From Cyclospora cayetanensis (lineage: Eukaryota; Apicomplexa; Conoidasida; Eucoccidiorida; Eimeriidae), in contig NW_020312036.1 of NCBI RefSeq assembly GCF_002999335.1, positions 310,001 to 374,000 on the forward strand: DNA of 64,000 bases, written 5' to 3'. The position numbers were made by a program, and so were the translations under genes. This document shows positions 47,990-60,409 of the stretch, one piece after another (positions within the stretch are counted from its first letter, which is position 1; each line of letters opens with the position of its first letter). The notes below the pieces were generated by a model. It saw only the letters and a list, made by a program, of their open reading frames with translations, searched no databases and was not told the origin of the DNA.

Positions 47990-49056
47990 GGCGTCACCCT
48001 TCAACCCCCCACAGCTCCATTGGAAGGGCCCCCTCCGAGCCGAGGGAGGCCTATTGAAGGATTTTCTCAGTCGCACATACAGACACCCGCACGCGCTCCA
48101 GCCTTGCGGAGCTGCAAGGGGCTTCCTGGGAGAAAGCGGGTTTGGTGGATCCGATATGCTGCAACTAAGACTCTTAGGGACACCCAAGGGAGAGAGAGGC
48201 TTGGGTGCTGCCTAGGAGAGTGCCTAGAGCGGGGGGCCCCTTGGCGCTGTAGGGGCCTCGCAGCGCTGCTGGTGTGCGCGCGTCTTAGCCTTCGCTGTGT
48301 TAATCCGCCGCTGTGAGATGAGGATCAGTGTCTCAAGAGGCGCAGAAATCGCGAATGTGGAGTCGAGTTCCAGAAGGACTCTCCTGGAAGAGCTGGAGCA
48401 ACAGCTTGGGGGCCCCCGGGAGGGGCCCTCCTAGCGGGGGTGAGGACGGGTCCAGTTGATTTTCCGCCTTGCATGCCAAAGCCCCAAAGGGAGCTGCTGG
48501 AGCACGATGATGGGCCGTTTAATGAACGCTTTTGTGGTGGCCTCTGTTCATTCCACATATCATCGCTCTCTCTCCTCTCGTATCCACACACCCCCAAAGG
48601 GCCCCTGGGCCGCCAGACGCGGGGGGAAAACATGCCCTAGCGGGGCCCCCCGGCCGTCTCTGCCTGTGCTGCCATCAGAAGAATTTTCTTGTTTCGTCTC
48701 TTCTTCTTTGGGAGGCGAAGGGGAAACTTGCAGCCGGCGTGGGTTTCCTTCGACGGCCTCCCCGTAGGGAGGAAGTCTCATGCTAGACGTCCAAAGGTGG
48801 AATCTAGGGTCCATCCTATCATCCTGCCTGTTCCTTTCATTTGCGACTCTCTTCTGTCCGGCTTCTCGGTGCGCTGCTTTCCAGCGGTTTTAGCGCGCTC
48901 TTCAGAAGAACCGAGGCAGGCGTGTCGCCCCCTAGCGACTGTGCCCCCCAGAAGGCCTTCCAGACTCCGCTGTGTCTCTCAATCGTCGTAAGTAGCGTTG
49001 CGCTATTAGACAAAGACGGCGGCAAGATCAGAGGGAACAAGTTGCTGTGGAGCGTC
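47990..49056. other. Divergent intergenic region (RpoA / YEATS promoters)
   Basis: About 1.07 kb between two divergent start codons. The RpoA frame remains open upstream of its ATG to about 48187, so the coding region could extend into this stretch. A GGGGGCCCCCGGGAGGGGCCC cluster lies near 48405-48430. No separate gene is supported. Confidence 0.45.
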
Positions 49057-52034
49057 ATGAGGGTCTCGGCACCGAGTAGTGCGCAGGCTGCCGCCACCCC
49101 TTCCCAGAGCCTGCGCAAGGGCCTTACCATAAGGAAGCCCCTTGTTATGGGGACATATGCCTTTCGCCTCTCTCAGGCGGTAAGACATTCTTCTTGACAC
49201 CATCTCTGCGTATAGATCTCTGGAGAAAAGCCACACTGTCCCCGTGCGTTAGAGGACTCTGTTGTGCTCTGAACTTTCCACGAGGCCTCCTCCCCTTCCT
49301 TCCTCATAGATGGAGGGGGCAAACGGCTCGCTTTTCTCTCTCCTCCTCTTGCAGATGTGCTCGTGACTCCTTGATGGGCTGGTTTGCGGATCGGTGGGCT
49401 TGGCAAGGGCGGACTGTGGGAGCCGTGCTGCGGGTTCTCTGTGCATTCAGGAGAAACGGCGTCACAATGACATGACGCACAAATGGACTTGTCTGCTACG
49501 TTCCCCCGATGGAGAGGATATCTCCTACTTCATCAAGAAAGTCATCTTCGAGCTTGATCCCTCATTTGTAAACCCTCGCAGAAGTACGTATAAACTCGAG
49601 GGAGGCACCACACACTCTCTAGTCGTCTACGCGCTTCCTTTGCGAACCACACGTTTCCATGTTTCTCGGTGTATATACCGATCTGCAGCCACGTTGCGCA
49701 TTATTAAGAGAAGGCCTTTTATTCTCTCAGGCCCCCGTGTTGTCTACCCGTAGAAGCTCCCTGCCGCCCCTCCTTTGGCTCCTCCGCTGCTCGTCTTCTT
49801 GCATAAGCGAGAAGGGGGGGGAAAGGGAGCATCATTCGCATCCATGAAGGTCCCTATGCCCCTGCGTGCAGCCTTGACGAGCCCACCGTTCGAGGTTTCG
49901 GAGGCAGGATGGGGAGAGTTCTACATTACTGCGAGGATCTTCCTTGTTGACGAGGCGCTGCCCCCTGTGGAGATGGCCCACTTTCTTAAGGTGAGGAGTT
50001 GTTGCCAGACAGAGGCAGCAGGGGAAGCCTAATCAGCTAGCTACGGGTGCCGCTAAAGGGACGCGAAGGGAGAAACACTGATGGGCAGCAGATGCGTCAA
50101 GAGGCGGAGAAGAAAAGAGGACGCAAGAGCGTGATCGGGGGGCCTCGTGGGGTGGGGAGAAAGAGCCTGGCACAGAAGCGGAGACGCGCAGCTTTACGAC
50201 TTTTGCGGCCTGCCCACCGTATGCATACCTGTGTGTCTCTATGTGTATGTAGATATGTGTGTGCCTCGGTGTGTCTCTGTGTGTATGTGTGTGGTTCGAT
50301 CGTCCTCAGCTCAATCTCCCTGGCGCGTCTCAAAGCCCCTGTGTGGCCTCCGAGGTGCAGTATATCTGTCACGGTGGCTTTTTTCTATGGGTTCTTTTGG
50401 CTATGTGACATCTGTAGCTCTACTCATGGGTGGCTTCTGGGTGTGTGTCTTCTCCATTAGCCGCATCACGTTTGTGCTTCCTCGCCGCTCCGATGTGCTT
50501 CGTGTGGCGGCCTCCCTCTTCTTTGGCCCTTCTACCCAGTGCAGCTGGGCATGCTGCCTCTTCGCTGATGCGTGTCGATATCGCCTTGCTGAGCCTTCTG
50601 TTTGTTTATTTGCTTCCTGCTTTTACCGTGTCCTCTCCCTGCCATTGCCTGCCCCTCAAGGTTCTAAAGGTTCCAAAGCGCTGACCTCGATATTCTTTTT
50701 CTGGCTGCAGACATACGATGAGCTACTTATCCACGAGCCGGCAGACTGGCTGTACGACAAACTGACGGCGGCCCCCGTCGGGGAGTCTCCTCCCCACCCC
50801 CTTAGCCCCTATTTCTTGAAGCCGAATGAATCGGAACAGAAGCAGTTACAGCTCTATGTGGGGCTTCAGGGGTACATTCAGGTGCGTGTTTTTGTTTTCT
50901 TTCCCACACTTTGGTCGACTTCTCCGTTTTTGAGGGAGGCAAGCTGAGCCTCCCTCAAAAACCGCCAACGGACTCGCCCGCAGGATCCTGGCAGCTTGCA
51001 TAAAGGTTGCTCAGTCGCTGCCGCCGCTCTTCAGGGGCCCTGACTGCTTCGTCTGTCTGTTGTGATGAAGATGCTGTTGCTGCGCTTTTGCCCCAGAGGA
51101 AAGCAACACCAAACAGCTCGTGTTGCCGTGGGGGGGAGGAGACCACGGCAACATCGCACTCTTTTCCCCCTGCGAGGGGGAGGGGGGCGCCTGGGGGCCT
51201 GGGGGAGCAGCAGGGAGTGATAAGGAAAGCCGAGGGAAGCTGCCAGGGAGTTCGCGAGCAGCACACCACGATCGGGCATTTTGCTGTGTGTGTTCTGGCG
51301 CTCAGACAGAGAGTATTGGATTGATGCAAGATGCATTCCTCCTCACGCTTCAGATCCAAGAGCTACAACGGCAGCATGAGGCAATTATTGCAGGGCGGAC
51401 GGCGGCAGGGGTATCTGCGGGTCCCCCTGCACTTGCCGCAGTCTCTGCTGCGCCAGAGGGAAAGCCGCTCCAAGGAGACGGCAATGAGGAAGCTGCAGCG
51501 AGTGGCGTGTCGGGGGTGGCTGGTGCCTGCCCCCCCACCGCAACAGATGCTTTTGCTGCTGCATCTGGCCACCCCGTTTCCTCCGGCTTCCCTGTACCTC
51601 TGGCTGCTGCTCCACCCTCCACTCAGATTTCTCATGGAAATAGGGTGCCAGGCCTTGCTGGGCCTGCAGGTACGTACGGCTCACCAAAGTCCCCGCACTT
51701 GAACGCAGCCGCTGACCAGCAACAGCAGCAGCTCCGCCATCCAGCAAAGGCTCTACAGCAGCAGCCGCACGTCCCCCAATCCCTGCAAACTCAGCAGCAA
51801 CAACACATTTTACAGCAGCAGCAGCTCGTGCAGCAACAACAATTCGTGGAACATCAACATCAACAACAGGCGATGCAGCAGCAGCAACGCCAAATGCTGC
51901 AGCAGCAGCAGCAACAGCAACAGCAGCATTACCTACAAAAGCAGCAGCACCCCTCTGCCTCCCCGCCACAGCAACAGCAGCAAGTGATGCAACAGCCTAT
52001 GGGGCAAATGCCGGTGGTCCCTGGCCCTCTTTGA
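49057..52034 (+). CDS. YEATS-domain chromatin reader with polyglutamine tail
   Basis: YEATS domains bind acylated histone lysines; family members sit in NuA4/SWR1, TFIID/TFIIF or super-elongation complexes. Exons 49057-49179, 49451-49583, 49872-49990, 50711-50881 and 51306-52034 close in phase to 424 aa. Domain order: SQSLRKGLTIRKPLVMGTYA, HNDMTHKWTCLLRSPDGED, ISYFIKKVIFELDPSFVNP, SPPFEVSEAGWGEFYITARI and FLVDEALPPVEMAHFLK. This is closest in pattern to GAS41/YEATS4 (HTHQWTVY and GWGEFEI in that family). After the domain come TYDELLIHEPADWLY and a short helix ending LTLQIQELQRQHEA, followed by a low-complexity Ala/Pro region and a C-terminal third rich in Gln coded by CAG/CAA. Exact paralogue is not assigned. 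The domain aromatic cage should lie in the TGWGEF-like segment. Confidence 0.92.
51720..51996 (+). repeat. CAG/CAA tract encoding poly-glutamine
   Basis: About 280 bases dominated by CAG and CAA codons in the last YEATS-gene exon, with several runs of 5 to 9 glutamines separated by His, Met, Leu and Val. CAG and CAA alternate, which is expected to slow repeat slippage. The opposite strand gives an Ala/Val-rich shadow frame. Confidence 0.95.
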
Positions 52035-53185
52035 CAGTGTGCTTTCTAGTGAAGTACCCCAGGTGGTATTTCCTTAGGAACACTGCGTTGTTTGGGATGC
52101 GTTGAGGCGCGGCACATAGAAACGCCACGCAAATACGAAGATTAAGGAACAACCATTACAGGGTCTGTGCCTCTATCTCTCCGGTTGTGTATGCACATTT
52201 GCGCATGAAGGAGAGGCTGTGCAGCGGCATGGGCAGACAGTTGAATAGATGTCTCTGCACCGACGAGTAGGGGGTGCCGTGTGGAATGGGTTCATGGCAA
52301 TAAATACTCCTCAAGGAGCAATAGACCTTGAGCAACCTGGGCCTAAATGCCAAGATTTTTCTGCTAAAGGCGTCACTAAGAAGCGAGTGCGCAGGCGGGC
52401 ACTGACAAAGATACGCGGGTCCTTGTCGTCTGTAGTTGCCTTTACAGAGGAGGGGCTCTCAGCTGTATACATGGGGTTATCAATGAGGCTTCTCGTTAAG
52501 CCGCTAGAATCGCTTGTAGCGCTGACTGGCGCGCAGAAAATATTTCGATGATCATGGAGAGCCTTGATTAGGCCTCAGCGGGACACGAAGGGAGTGCGAG
52601 GTAATAATTTCCAACTTTAAAAGGCATTTTGACTTGAGGGGGTCCTAAAACGCGTTCAGCTATGTGGGTCGTGCTCCCAAGGCGCCGTTAATGTAGCCCT
52701 ACTTTAACGAAACCGGCATGAGTTCCGTGTATTTGGCGTGTTGCACACACACGCACAATGTGCATTTTTCTGCTTGAGAGTCCGTCTGGTCGCGTCGAAG
52801 AACATCTAGGGATCTTGTTAGCAGACTATATTCAGTGCAGCATAATAAAAGCTTCAAGTACTGGGGGGGAGATGTGTGCATGGGCTTACCCGCGGCGTTG
52901 CCGAGCGGGTCCCCCCTTTCCGTCTCGGGAACACCGTCTCCTAGTCATGTAAGGAGGCATGAAGGCCCCTTTCTCTCCCCAAATCTCCTCCTTCCTTTTA
53001 AATATACACCCATTGGAATGCTTCTCTAGCTTAATTTCGCCTTATTTCAGGTGTACGTACAACATGACGCTTCGGGGCGAGCGAGGTGACCACGAGCAGC
53101 AGAGCAGTCCCCTCGCCTAAAGGGCCCACTCCCCCGTATGCTTCTCTCCTTCCGTAGGGGCCTTCTGCCATCTTTTTCTTGCATT
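52035..53185. other. Convergent intergenic region
   Basis: Lies between the stops of the YEATS gene (+) and the small mitochondrial-type gene (-). One 100-codon plus-strand frame (52249-52551) has no recognisable features. Nothing else is supported. Confidence 0.45.
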
Positions 53186-53737
53186 TCAGTGCGTTAACCG
53201 CATGTGCTTTGGAGGGATCCCCAGGGAAGCCACTGTAAGGCCCTTTTTGTACGCCTCCCGCGCACCCTCAGCCAGGGGCGCCATCGCCTCCAATAGTGCC
53301 TCAGCCTCCCCAGTGCTCCGGAGGTACCCCTCGCACTCAAACCATATTGGATCCTGTGGCATCCGTGTTGACAAGGGCATCAGCCATTGGGATGTCGCAG
53401 TCCTGTGCAGTGCCCAGCTGTACTTCACCAGAGGCCCCTCCATGATGCTATCGTACTACCTGCTGCGAGAATTCGACTTTGTGGGCCGCTGACAAATAAT
53501 CAAGTGCGCCTTTTTTCTCTCGCGTAGCTCCATATCCTCTTCGCCGTTTCGCTCAAGTCTTGCCTGTCTATTTACATTCTTCTCTGTCCGCGCGTGTTCT
53601 CTCCCCTCTGTCTTCGGCTTATCGACATCGTCAAGATATCCTCCAGATCCAATGTATTGGCCCCAAGCGCTGACGCTCTTCGCGGCAGCGCTGGTGCTCG
53701 TGCGCGCGGCGGTAGCGAAGGACCCTCTTGCAAACAT
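53186..53737 (-). CDS. Small putative mitochondrial protein, two exons (unrecognised family)
   Basis: Exon 1 (53737-53627, 37 codons) and exon 2 (53455-53186) join in phase through a GTCGAT donor and a GGTAG acceptor to give 126 aa. The N-terminus MFARGSFATAARTSTSAAAK is rich in Arg, Ala, Ser and Thr with no acidic residue, a typical mitochondrial presequence. The body continues GQYIGSGGYLDD, LVKYSWALHRTATSQWLMPL, PQDPIWFECEGYLRS and an amphipathic helix EALLEAMAPLAEGAREAY, ending GIPPKHMRLTH. I do not recognise the family; the Trp- and Tyr-rich short architecture would suit a respiratory-chain or ATP-synthase accessory subunit, which is inference. Exon 1 lies antisense to the signal-peptide exon of the TMEM8-like gene. 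A plus-strand frame covers the same bases as exon 2 but looks less protein-like. Confidence 0.62.
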
Positions 53738-56700
53738 AAAGCCCGTTTGGACGCGAGCAGAGGACCCCGGCGAGGGAAATAGCTGGCCTCTGCAGCCTCC
53801 ACTGTATGATCTGTTTGCTGCTGAGCTCCTTCAAGAAAAAGCGCCTTCCTCTCGAGTGGATGGGCAAGGCTCAGAGCGTTTTTGGCTACCGGGGGATACT
53901 GCCGCCCCTGCGGCATTCCCACCGGACCCCCCAGCAAATACGGCAGCTGGAGAAACAGGGGGAGAGTCAGCCTCCCCGAATATAGCAGCAAAAGAAGACA
54001 CGGAGTGGGTGCAACTCGTTATAGAGGGGCAGAGACTGCCTTTGGCCGAAAAGTTTGTGGGGAAAATCATTCCTAGACCTCCCGTTACCCTACGGCCCCA
54101 AGGGACCCCACGTCTCTCTAACCGGATTGGCAGCAGCGGTTCACTTCATCGAAGAGGCATAGATATACTGAATGATTCTACACAGCCCATTCAAAAGGCA
54201 GCCACCGAGCAACGGACAGGCTTCCAGGATTGGATTTGGGAACCCTCTCTCGGGCCTGCTGACAAACCGGAAAGCACGGTGGCTGATACAGCTCAGCTCC
54301 TGGAGGTCCCTAGCCGCGTGGAGCTGGTTGTCCACATTGATACATTGCAGAAAGGCGCACCGGTATTGTACGCATTTCGATGGGGGAAACCAAGTAGGTA
54401 ATTGGGGGCCCTTACCGAATGTTATTCAGAATCCTGGAGGGGGAAAATGTGGTCTTTGTGCAATTAAGGGGGAGGGAAGAGACACAAAGAAGATGAGCCA
54501 TTAGAGTGCGGAAGCCAACAGCTCTCCAGTGTGTTTATATATATATTTCACCACAGCCCTTTCAAGCGGGGCCTCTGGTTGCTGCGCCGTGAGGACTCAC
54601 CAGGCAGCAGCCTTGGCCGTCCACGCCCCTGAGGTGACATATCAATATGCTGGCTATGTTGCTGCAGGCACGTGGACCGAGTATGATTATCTTCTAGAGG
54701 CTCGGGAGGAAGGCGTCTATGTAGTGGAGCTGCAGGAGCCTTTATTGTTCCCTAGCCGCGCAGTGCAGCCACTGCGCCCTGCAGCCCGTGCAAGCACTGG
54801 TGGATCCACCCTTTCTTATAGAAGCCGAAGGGTGAGTGAAAAGGCACCCTCTGAGAACCCTCGAGCTTTCCAGCGCCTTGAAGGTGCTGCGGGCTGTAGG
54901 ACCTTCACTTTTGCGGATACACAGGAGACAGCTAAGAGTCGGTCGGCACAGCTGAATCCGGCATGGAACGGCAGCATGTCCACTGTAAAAGCGCAGGCGA
55001 ACAGCATCAAAACCCGCAAAGCAGCCGTGCCTCTATACTACACCATACAGTTCTCGCCGCCCCGTGGGACCTCTAGCGATGGACTAGGGCCGATGAGCTT
55101 CATGCAGCACTCGCTCTGCCTAGTCTTCTCGGGGACTCCCTCACTACAAATCTTTTCTTTAGAGGGTCTTGAAGAGCCTGCGGGACAGACTTCTGCTGCG
55201 GCGAAAACTTCACAGAACGAATTGCGTTTTTCTGAAGATCAATCAGAGGGCTACCTTCATTCAGAGGTGCATTTCTTAAGCGATGTACCATTCGGAAGAG
55301 AGGTGGGAAAAGATAAAGGCGGAAAGCTCGGAAACATGCGCGAAATGCAAGCATGCACGAATATCTCACAGCTTCCAGTTTTAGAGGGGGAGTTTCAGGC
55401 TTTGTCGCTGCTTCACGGCCCTTACAGGGGAAGACCAACGATCCCATCCGCGGCTCCCGCTAAGCCCTTGCATGCGTTATCAGCCGAGGTTTCCGCCAGT
55501 GCAACATCTGTGCCCCTTGATAGTACTCTGCCGCAGTTGCACCTGGCATCGGCAGCTGGAGAGTGCGCTACCCCCTACTCAGATTATGTATACTTCAGCG
55601 AGCCGCTGGCGTTCAGCCGCAGAGCCTTCAATCCTGAGAAGGCCCGCGCGTTTTGGAGCAAGGCTTGGCGTAGGCCTCTTCCCTCCGCCGACGAGGTGAA
55701 AACCCCAGAGGATCAGCTTGCTTCCAGTGAAACTGCGACAGAGAGCGCAACGTACGACACGAAAGACGCGACGCCCCTTCAGCAGTTCCGCGGCAGGCAG
55801 CTCCTGCAAGAGCCATCGGTGACCTTTCTGTGGAGGCAGCTGGTGTTGTTACAGGGTGAAGGCACTTCATCGCGGGACAAACGGGAGACCTCCCTCACCA
55901 ACGCAATGACAGAATCTCTTTGGGATATACTAAGCAGAGGCCAAAGCCCCTGTGTCTTGCTGGGCTTTAGAAGTCCGGAGGGCTCTATAGACCCTCCTGC
56001 CGGCCCTGCACTTGATGGCGCTGCAGTGACTAAGACTTCCAACGACTTTACGCTAAACTCCTGCAAGGCCTTGGCCGCAGCAACAAAGCGGGGGCTACTG
56101 ACTCCAGAGGCCCTTACTGGGCCTCAGGGGGTCTCCTGGTTGCTGCCCAAGGAAGTGCTGCCCTCCCAGATACTGGAAGGCGCAGGCTCCGTGGTGTACC
56201 ATGTCCAGCTAATTGTTCCGGTGTCTTCGACTTCCACAGGTCCGTCAGACCGTCAGAAAAAGGGAGCCTTGGACTTTAACAGGCAGGCGCACAGGGCAGC
56301 GCCCCAACAACTGGCAGAGCAGCGACACCCAGACCAGAGCCAGAATGGCCAGTTGTGGGTGCTGCAGCAAGGACTTGAGGTTCGAGAGCCCGCTTACGGC
56401 GAATGGTTCTTGTCTCTTCGAAGGCTCTCCAAAGATTTCCCTGGGTTGCAAGAGCAGGCAAAAGGCTCAGCTGCGGATTTTTTGGCCCTCTATGTTATTC
56501 AACGCTCCTGCAGGACTGTTCTTGCAGAGGCGAAAAGGCGGCTGGGGAAGAAAATGCTGCATCACACAGAAAGGGCCTCTCTCGGGGCTGTTAGAGTACC
56601 AATGGCGTACTCTGAAAGGACCAAGAGAGAAGCGCAGCACCACCACGCCCCTACCTGGCGTGGCGCTGGGCACTATTTAGAAACCCAAAAGAGCCTTCCA

Positions 56701-59700
56701 GAGATCTACCTCGGAAGCTTCCCGAAACAAGCAGGTATTGGACCGTCTGGGAGTAGGGCCGTTCCTTGTGGCGTTGAGCCACTCACAGACACGGGTGGTG
56801 TCACGCTTGGGGATCCTCAACTGGTAGACCTCAAGAGAGACTGTAATTGGTGTAGCCAGCCGATTGCGGCATTCACACCCGGTTCAGCCCTCTACCCACA
56901 ACGGCTCCAGCTCACGTTTAAGTTGGGCAGTCCTTCTATTCCTGGGGAGGCGTCTCTCCTGGTGCGTCCTGCAGAAGCTCGACGATTGGACACTGCAGCA
57001 GACACGACCCTCGGGGGCGATTCAGACTCAGGCAGCCCTGCTGAGGCGCAGTGGAGAGCTGTGGGTTCTCCTGTCTTCTCCTCTTTGTCTTTGACACCCG
57101 CTACTGCTTCGGGAGGACGGAGCCTCTCGGTCACTGTGGACTTCGTGGCCTTTGCTGCCTCTCGCACACGCCGATGTGCGCCCTTCTTGCATCCTCTTCA
57201 CACAGAGGGCCCACCACAACTCGGCTCCCGCCGGCTATACTTTTATGCCCTAGCTGTCCAGGTAACTCGGGATGCGGTACCGCAGCAGCCCGTGCATTGG
57301 GGGGCTGGGCTGCAGGAGACAGCTAATCCAGCCGCATTTTCCAGGGTTGTAGACGCTCACAACTCAACTACAACACGGAAGGGGCTTGTACGCCTTCCCG
57401 TCTTCTGTGAAGACCCAGAAGACTCAGCAGATGACCTTCAGGGAGCGTACACCGCACCCTCCGTCGTGGAAGCAACACTTCAATTCACAGGCAGCCCCTC
57501 CTGGATATTTAAAAGTGAAATTCTCCCCCCCGATTTCGATATGCTCCCAACCACCTATTTACTACAGTGGCAACTCCTGGAGGGAGAGAATTACGCTAGA
57601 ACTTCCTCAACAAACCCGCTTTCGCGGGCTCAAAAAACGACAGTCCCCATGCAGTCGGATGCAGACGTGTCCCTGCATGTAGTTGCAGCCTCAGATGTAT
57701 CCAGTCTGTGCAGCAAAGTACGCCTCCCTGGCCTTAGGCTCATGCGTCTGAGCTCTAATATATTTTAGCGCGCTACAATGGATCATGCTTCTGTCCATGC
57801 CTGCCTGTGTAGCTGCTCTCAACCCTACCGGCCTCTTAAGCGCCTGCTTCATTCCCCTTTTTACCTTTACCCTGGACTACGTCGGTACTACTGCCTATTT
57901 AAGCTTGCATTTTACTTTCTGTGAGCCCCTACTCTGTACGTTGCTCCGCAGCACTGCCCGCCAAGGGGTTCCTGTGCCATAACCGGCAGGCTGGACGGCT
58001 TTGCTGTCTTCGGGTGTCGCTGTGCGTACGGATTCACCGGAGCTGACTGCGAGTCGGAATATATGAATGCGTGGATGCGGACACTGGCTCAGGGGGCACT
58101 GGTTCTCTCCAATGTGGCCATGCTCCCCAGCTTCTTGCTCTGCCTTCGCCTCGCGGTGCGCCATCTGAACATCCCTGGGAATTCCGCTGCATGCGATCTC
58201 TGCAAAATAAATATGCATCACGCAAAAAGTGGACAGGTTGGAATATGGCAAGCGCACTCCTGCTTTATCCTCTACTTGTCTAGGGCCTTCGCCTATTTCA
58301 ATGCTTGTAAGCACCTCTCCCCCCTGCTGCAATACACTGGAGTCAGGCAGGCTAGCGTTTGTTCTACTGTAGTGTAGAGAGATACAGATAAGTGGCAATC
58401 GCGTAGCGGCACCAGAAGCTTCCAGACAAAAATCATCAGCAATTTAGACACACTTGTCGAAGTTCAATTGACCTTGTGGCCCTGTTGTTCTTCTGCCTCA
58501 GTCCTCTGGTCCGCCCTCTATCATTCGTGCGTCGATGCGTCTGCTCGGCTCCCCATGGAGGTCCCGGTGCTGCAAAGTTTAGACTTTGTGTTTTCTTACT
58601 ATGCGCTATTTGTCACCGCCTTGGCCCTCACAAACATTGGGTGTATTGCAGCAGAGCTGCTGGCCCACGTAGCCATACTGTTGCTTCTGAGTTTTAAGTG
58701 GCTTCCAGAGACCTTTGATCAGCAGAGCGCCTCCTGGTTTGTGATTACCTGCGTGATGATTCCGTTTGTGAGCGTCGGTGTGAGAGCCTTGGCCCTCTGG
58801 AAGCAATGCAAAGAGGCAGAGGCGAGGCAACTGCAACTGGAAGCCCCGTTGAGGGATTGGCGACCCGAAGACATCAGGTGGCTGGAGGGTCGATCTGATG
58901 CCGGAGAAGAAATAGCTGCTCCGCCGGAGGCAGATGATATGCATCCCAGCCACCATGAACTCCAGCAGCTGCTGAGACAAAAGATGGAGAGGGCGCGGGA
59001 GCGAATGTGTCTCAAGGCACTTGGCCAGGCAGTTGCTCGCCTCGAAGTAGCACGGAAGGTCCACAGTAAGCTGTGTTGCTGCACTGCGGATCCCCGAATG
59101 GGGTGCCTTCAAAGTCTCCTTTATTGTTTGAAGACCACTGGCAACGCGCTGCTTCCAGGGGTAGCGGAACCGGCGAGCACAATGGATTCCTCAAATATCG
59201 TTCATGGATATCGGGCATCTTCAGACGCTTCCTTAAGCTGGGTCGCGTGCCTTGGCGTCGCTGCAACACGCGTCTCACCACACCTGGAGTTCTTAGGGCT
59301 AGGCGTCCTGCTGGCCACACTTGGTAGGAATACATTACCCTCTCAACTCCCCTGCCGTCGTCGTACTAAACTCGCCTCCTTTAAGACGCTGACTCCTTGC
59401 CTTTAGCTTTTACGGTGGGCACAGAGTTGCCACTTAGCTGCATCGTTTTTGTTGTCTTTGTTGCATATTATGACCTCTCTCAGGCATTGGCTGTGTCAGC
59501 GTTGAAGAGAGCAGCGACGACTATTGGCTGATGCACTCTCTCTGGCACATCTGCATTCAATCTGCGACCTGCTTTGTCCTTATGTCTACCCTGCAGCATC
59601 CGATTTTCCTAGAGCTCAGCGATCCGAAAAGCCCCCTTTTGAGCCGTATCGGTCCTGAAGTGCCTGTCCCCAGTCGTTCGCTCAGCGAAGCGATTTCCGC

Positions 59701-60409
59701 GGTCGACGAACTTCAGGTGCCTGCGAGCACTGCACAGGGGCACCTCACCGCGGCCTTCTGGAGAGTCCTGCATCACAACCAAATGCGTTCGTTTGCGCTG
59801 CATTCGGAGCCACAGGGTTCATATGATGATATCCACGGAGGTCCCCAATTGGAGCGCCCTGTTCGGGGAGATAGCCAGGCTTCTTTTTCTCCATTAAGTT
59901 TCCACTCGTTACTCTCTGCTAGTGCAGCTAGTCACAATCTCGAGCTTCTGCTACCGGTATTTACACGCCTCCTGGTGATTCAATTTTCCGTACATAAGAA
60001 GAACCACAGAAGAAGAGCTATACAAGAGCCTCAAGCGTCAGGCGGCGATCGTGGCGTAACCGCTGTAGCAGACAAGGAGCCAGGCATGCTGAGGACCGGG
60101 ACGGCTACGACGATTGCTGACGAGACAACGTCTCCTCAGAGTGCCTCGCCCGTGAGCCCAGCAAGCTCAGTATCAAGTGATATGAGTGAGTGGGGTTGCC
60201 TCTGGTGCGTTGCCCGAGTGTCTCTTGGTGAGCAGGAGCTGCTGCAGATCCACGGGGAACGCTTGCGAGCTATTTGCCGCTTGCGGCTGATGCCGATTCG
60301 CAGCTGTTGTTTCCTCCCCCGCTGGCTATGGGACCCCGCAGAAAGCCACATGAGCACTCTGCAAACCGACGTTCGGACACCCCAGGGAGCTGTCCTTCTG
60401 TGCTCCTAA
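53652..60409 (+). CDS. TMEM8/PGAP6-like CREST-family membrane protein
   Basis: Exons 53652-54393, 54557-57717, 57952-58306, 58502-59323 and 59484-60409 close in phase to 2001 aa. A signal peptide (LTLFAAALVLVRAAVA) opens the protein. A very long extracellular or lumenal region of about 1300 residues follows. An EGF-like module comes next with CPPRGSC and CRCAYGFTGADC at 57955-58050. The C-terminal multi-pass domain then begins LVLSNVAMLPSFLLCLRLA. It shows the CREST-superfamily polar residues: SALYHSCVD (SxxxH and D) at 58510-58536, LDF near 58580, and HSLWH (HxxxH) at 59534-59548. The order of ectodomain, EGF-like module and seven-helix hydrolase is that of TMEM8A/PGAP6, a GPI-specific phospholipase A2. 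Inserts and the tail are parasite-specific. Activity on GPI anchors is inferred. The first 86 bases overlap the minus-strand neighbour. Confidence 0.85.

Noticed and set aside
47420..48316. 298-codon plus-strand frame
   Set aside because: It lies antisense to the RpoA N-terminal exon, which has a hydrophobic signal, a long open frame and an intron that phases into the alpha-NTD. The plus frame shows no domain.
50147..50710. Plus-strand frame reading through the intron before the YEATS-gene exon at 50711
   Set aside because: It is Cys/Val/Phe-rich and repetitive (GTGT tracts). The CTGCAG acceptor at 50705-50710 and codon phase define the true exon.
53202..53492. Plus-strand 97-codon frame preceded by a good TTTCAG acceptor
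   Set aside because: It is antisense to the second exon of the minus-strand mitochondrial-type gene, whose frame has better helix and aromatic patterning and a start exon in phase. I could not fully exclude the plus-strand reading.
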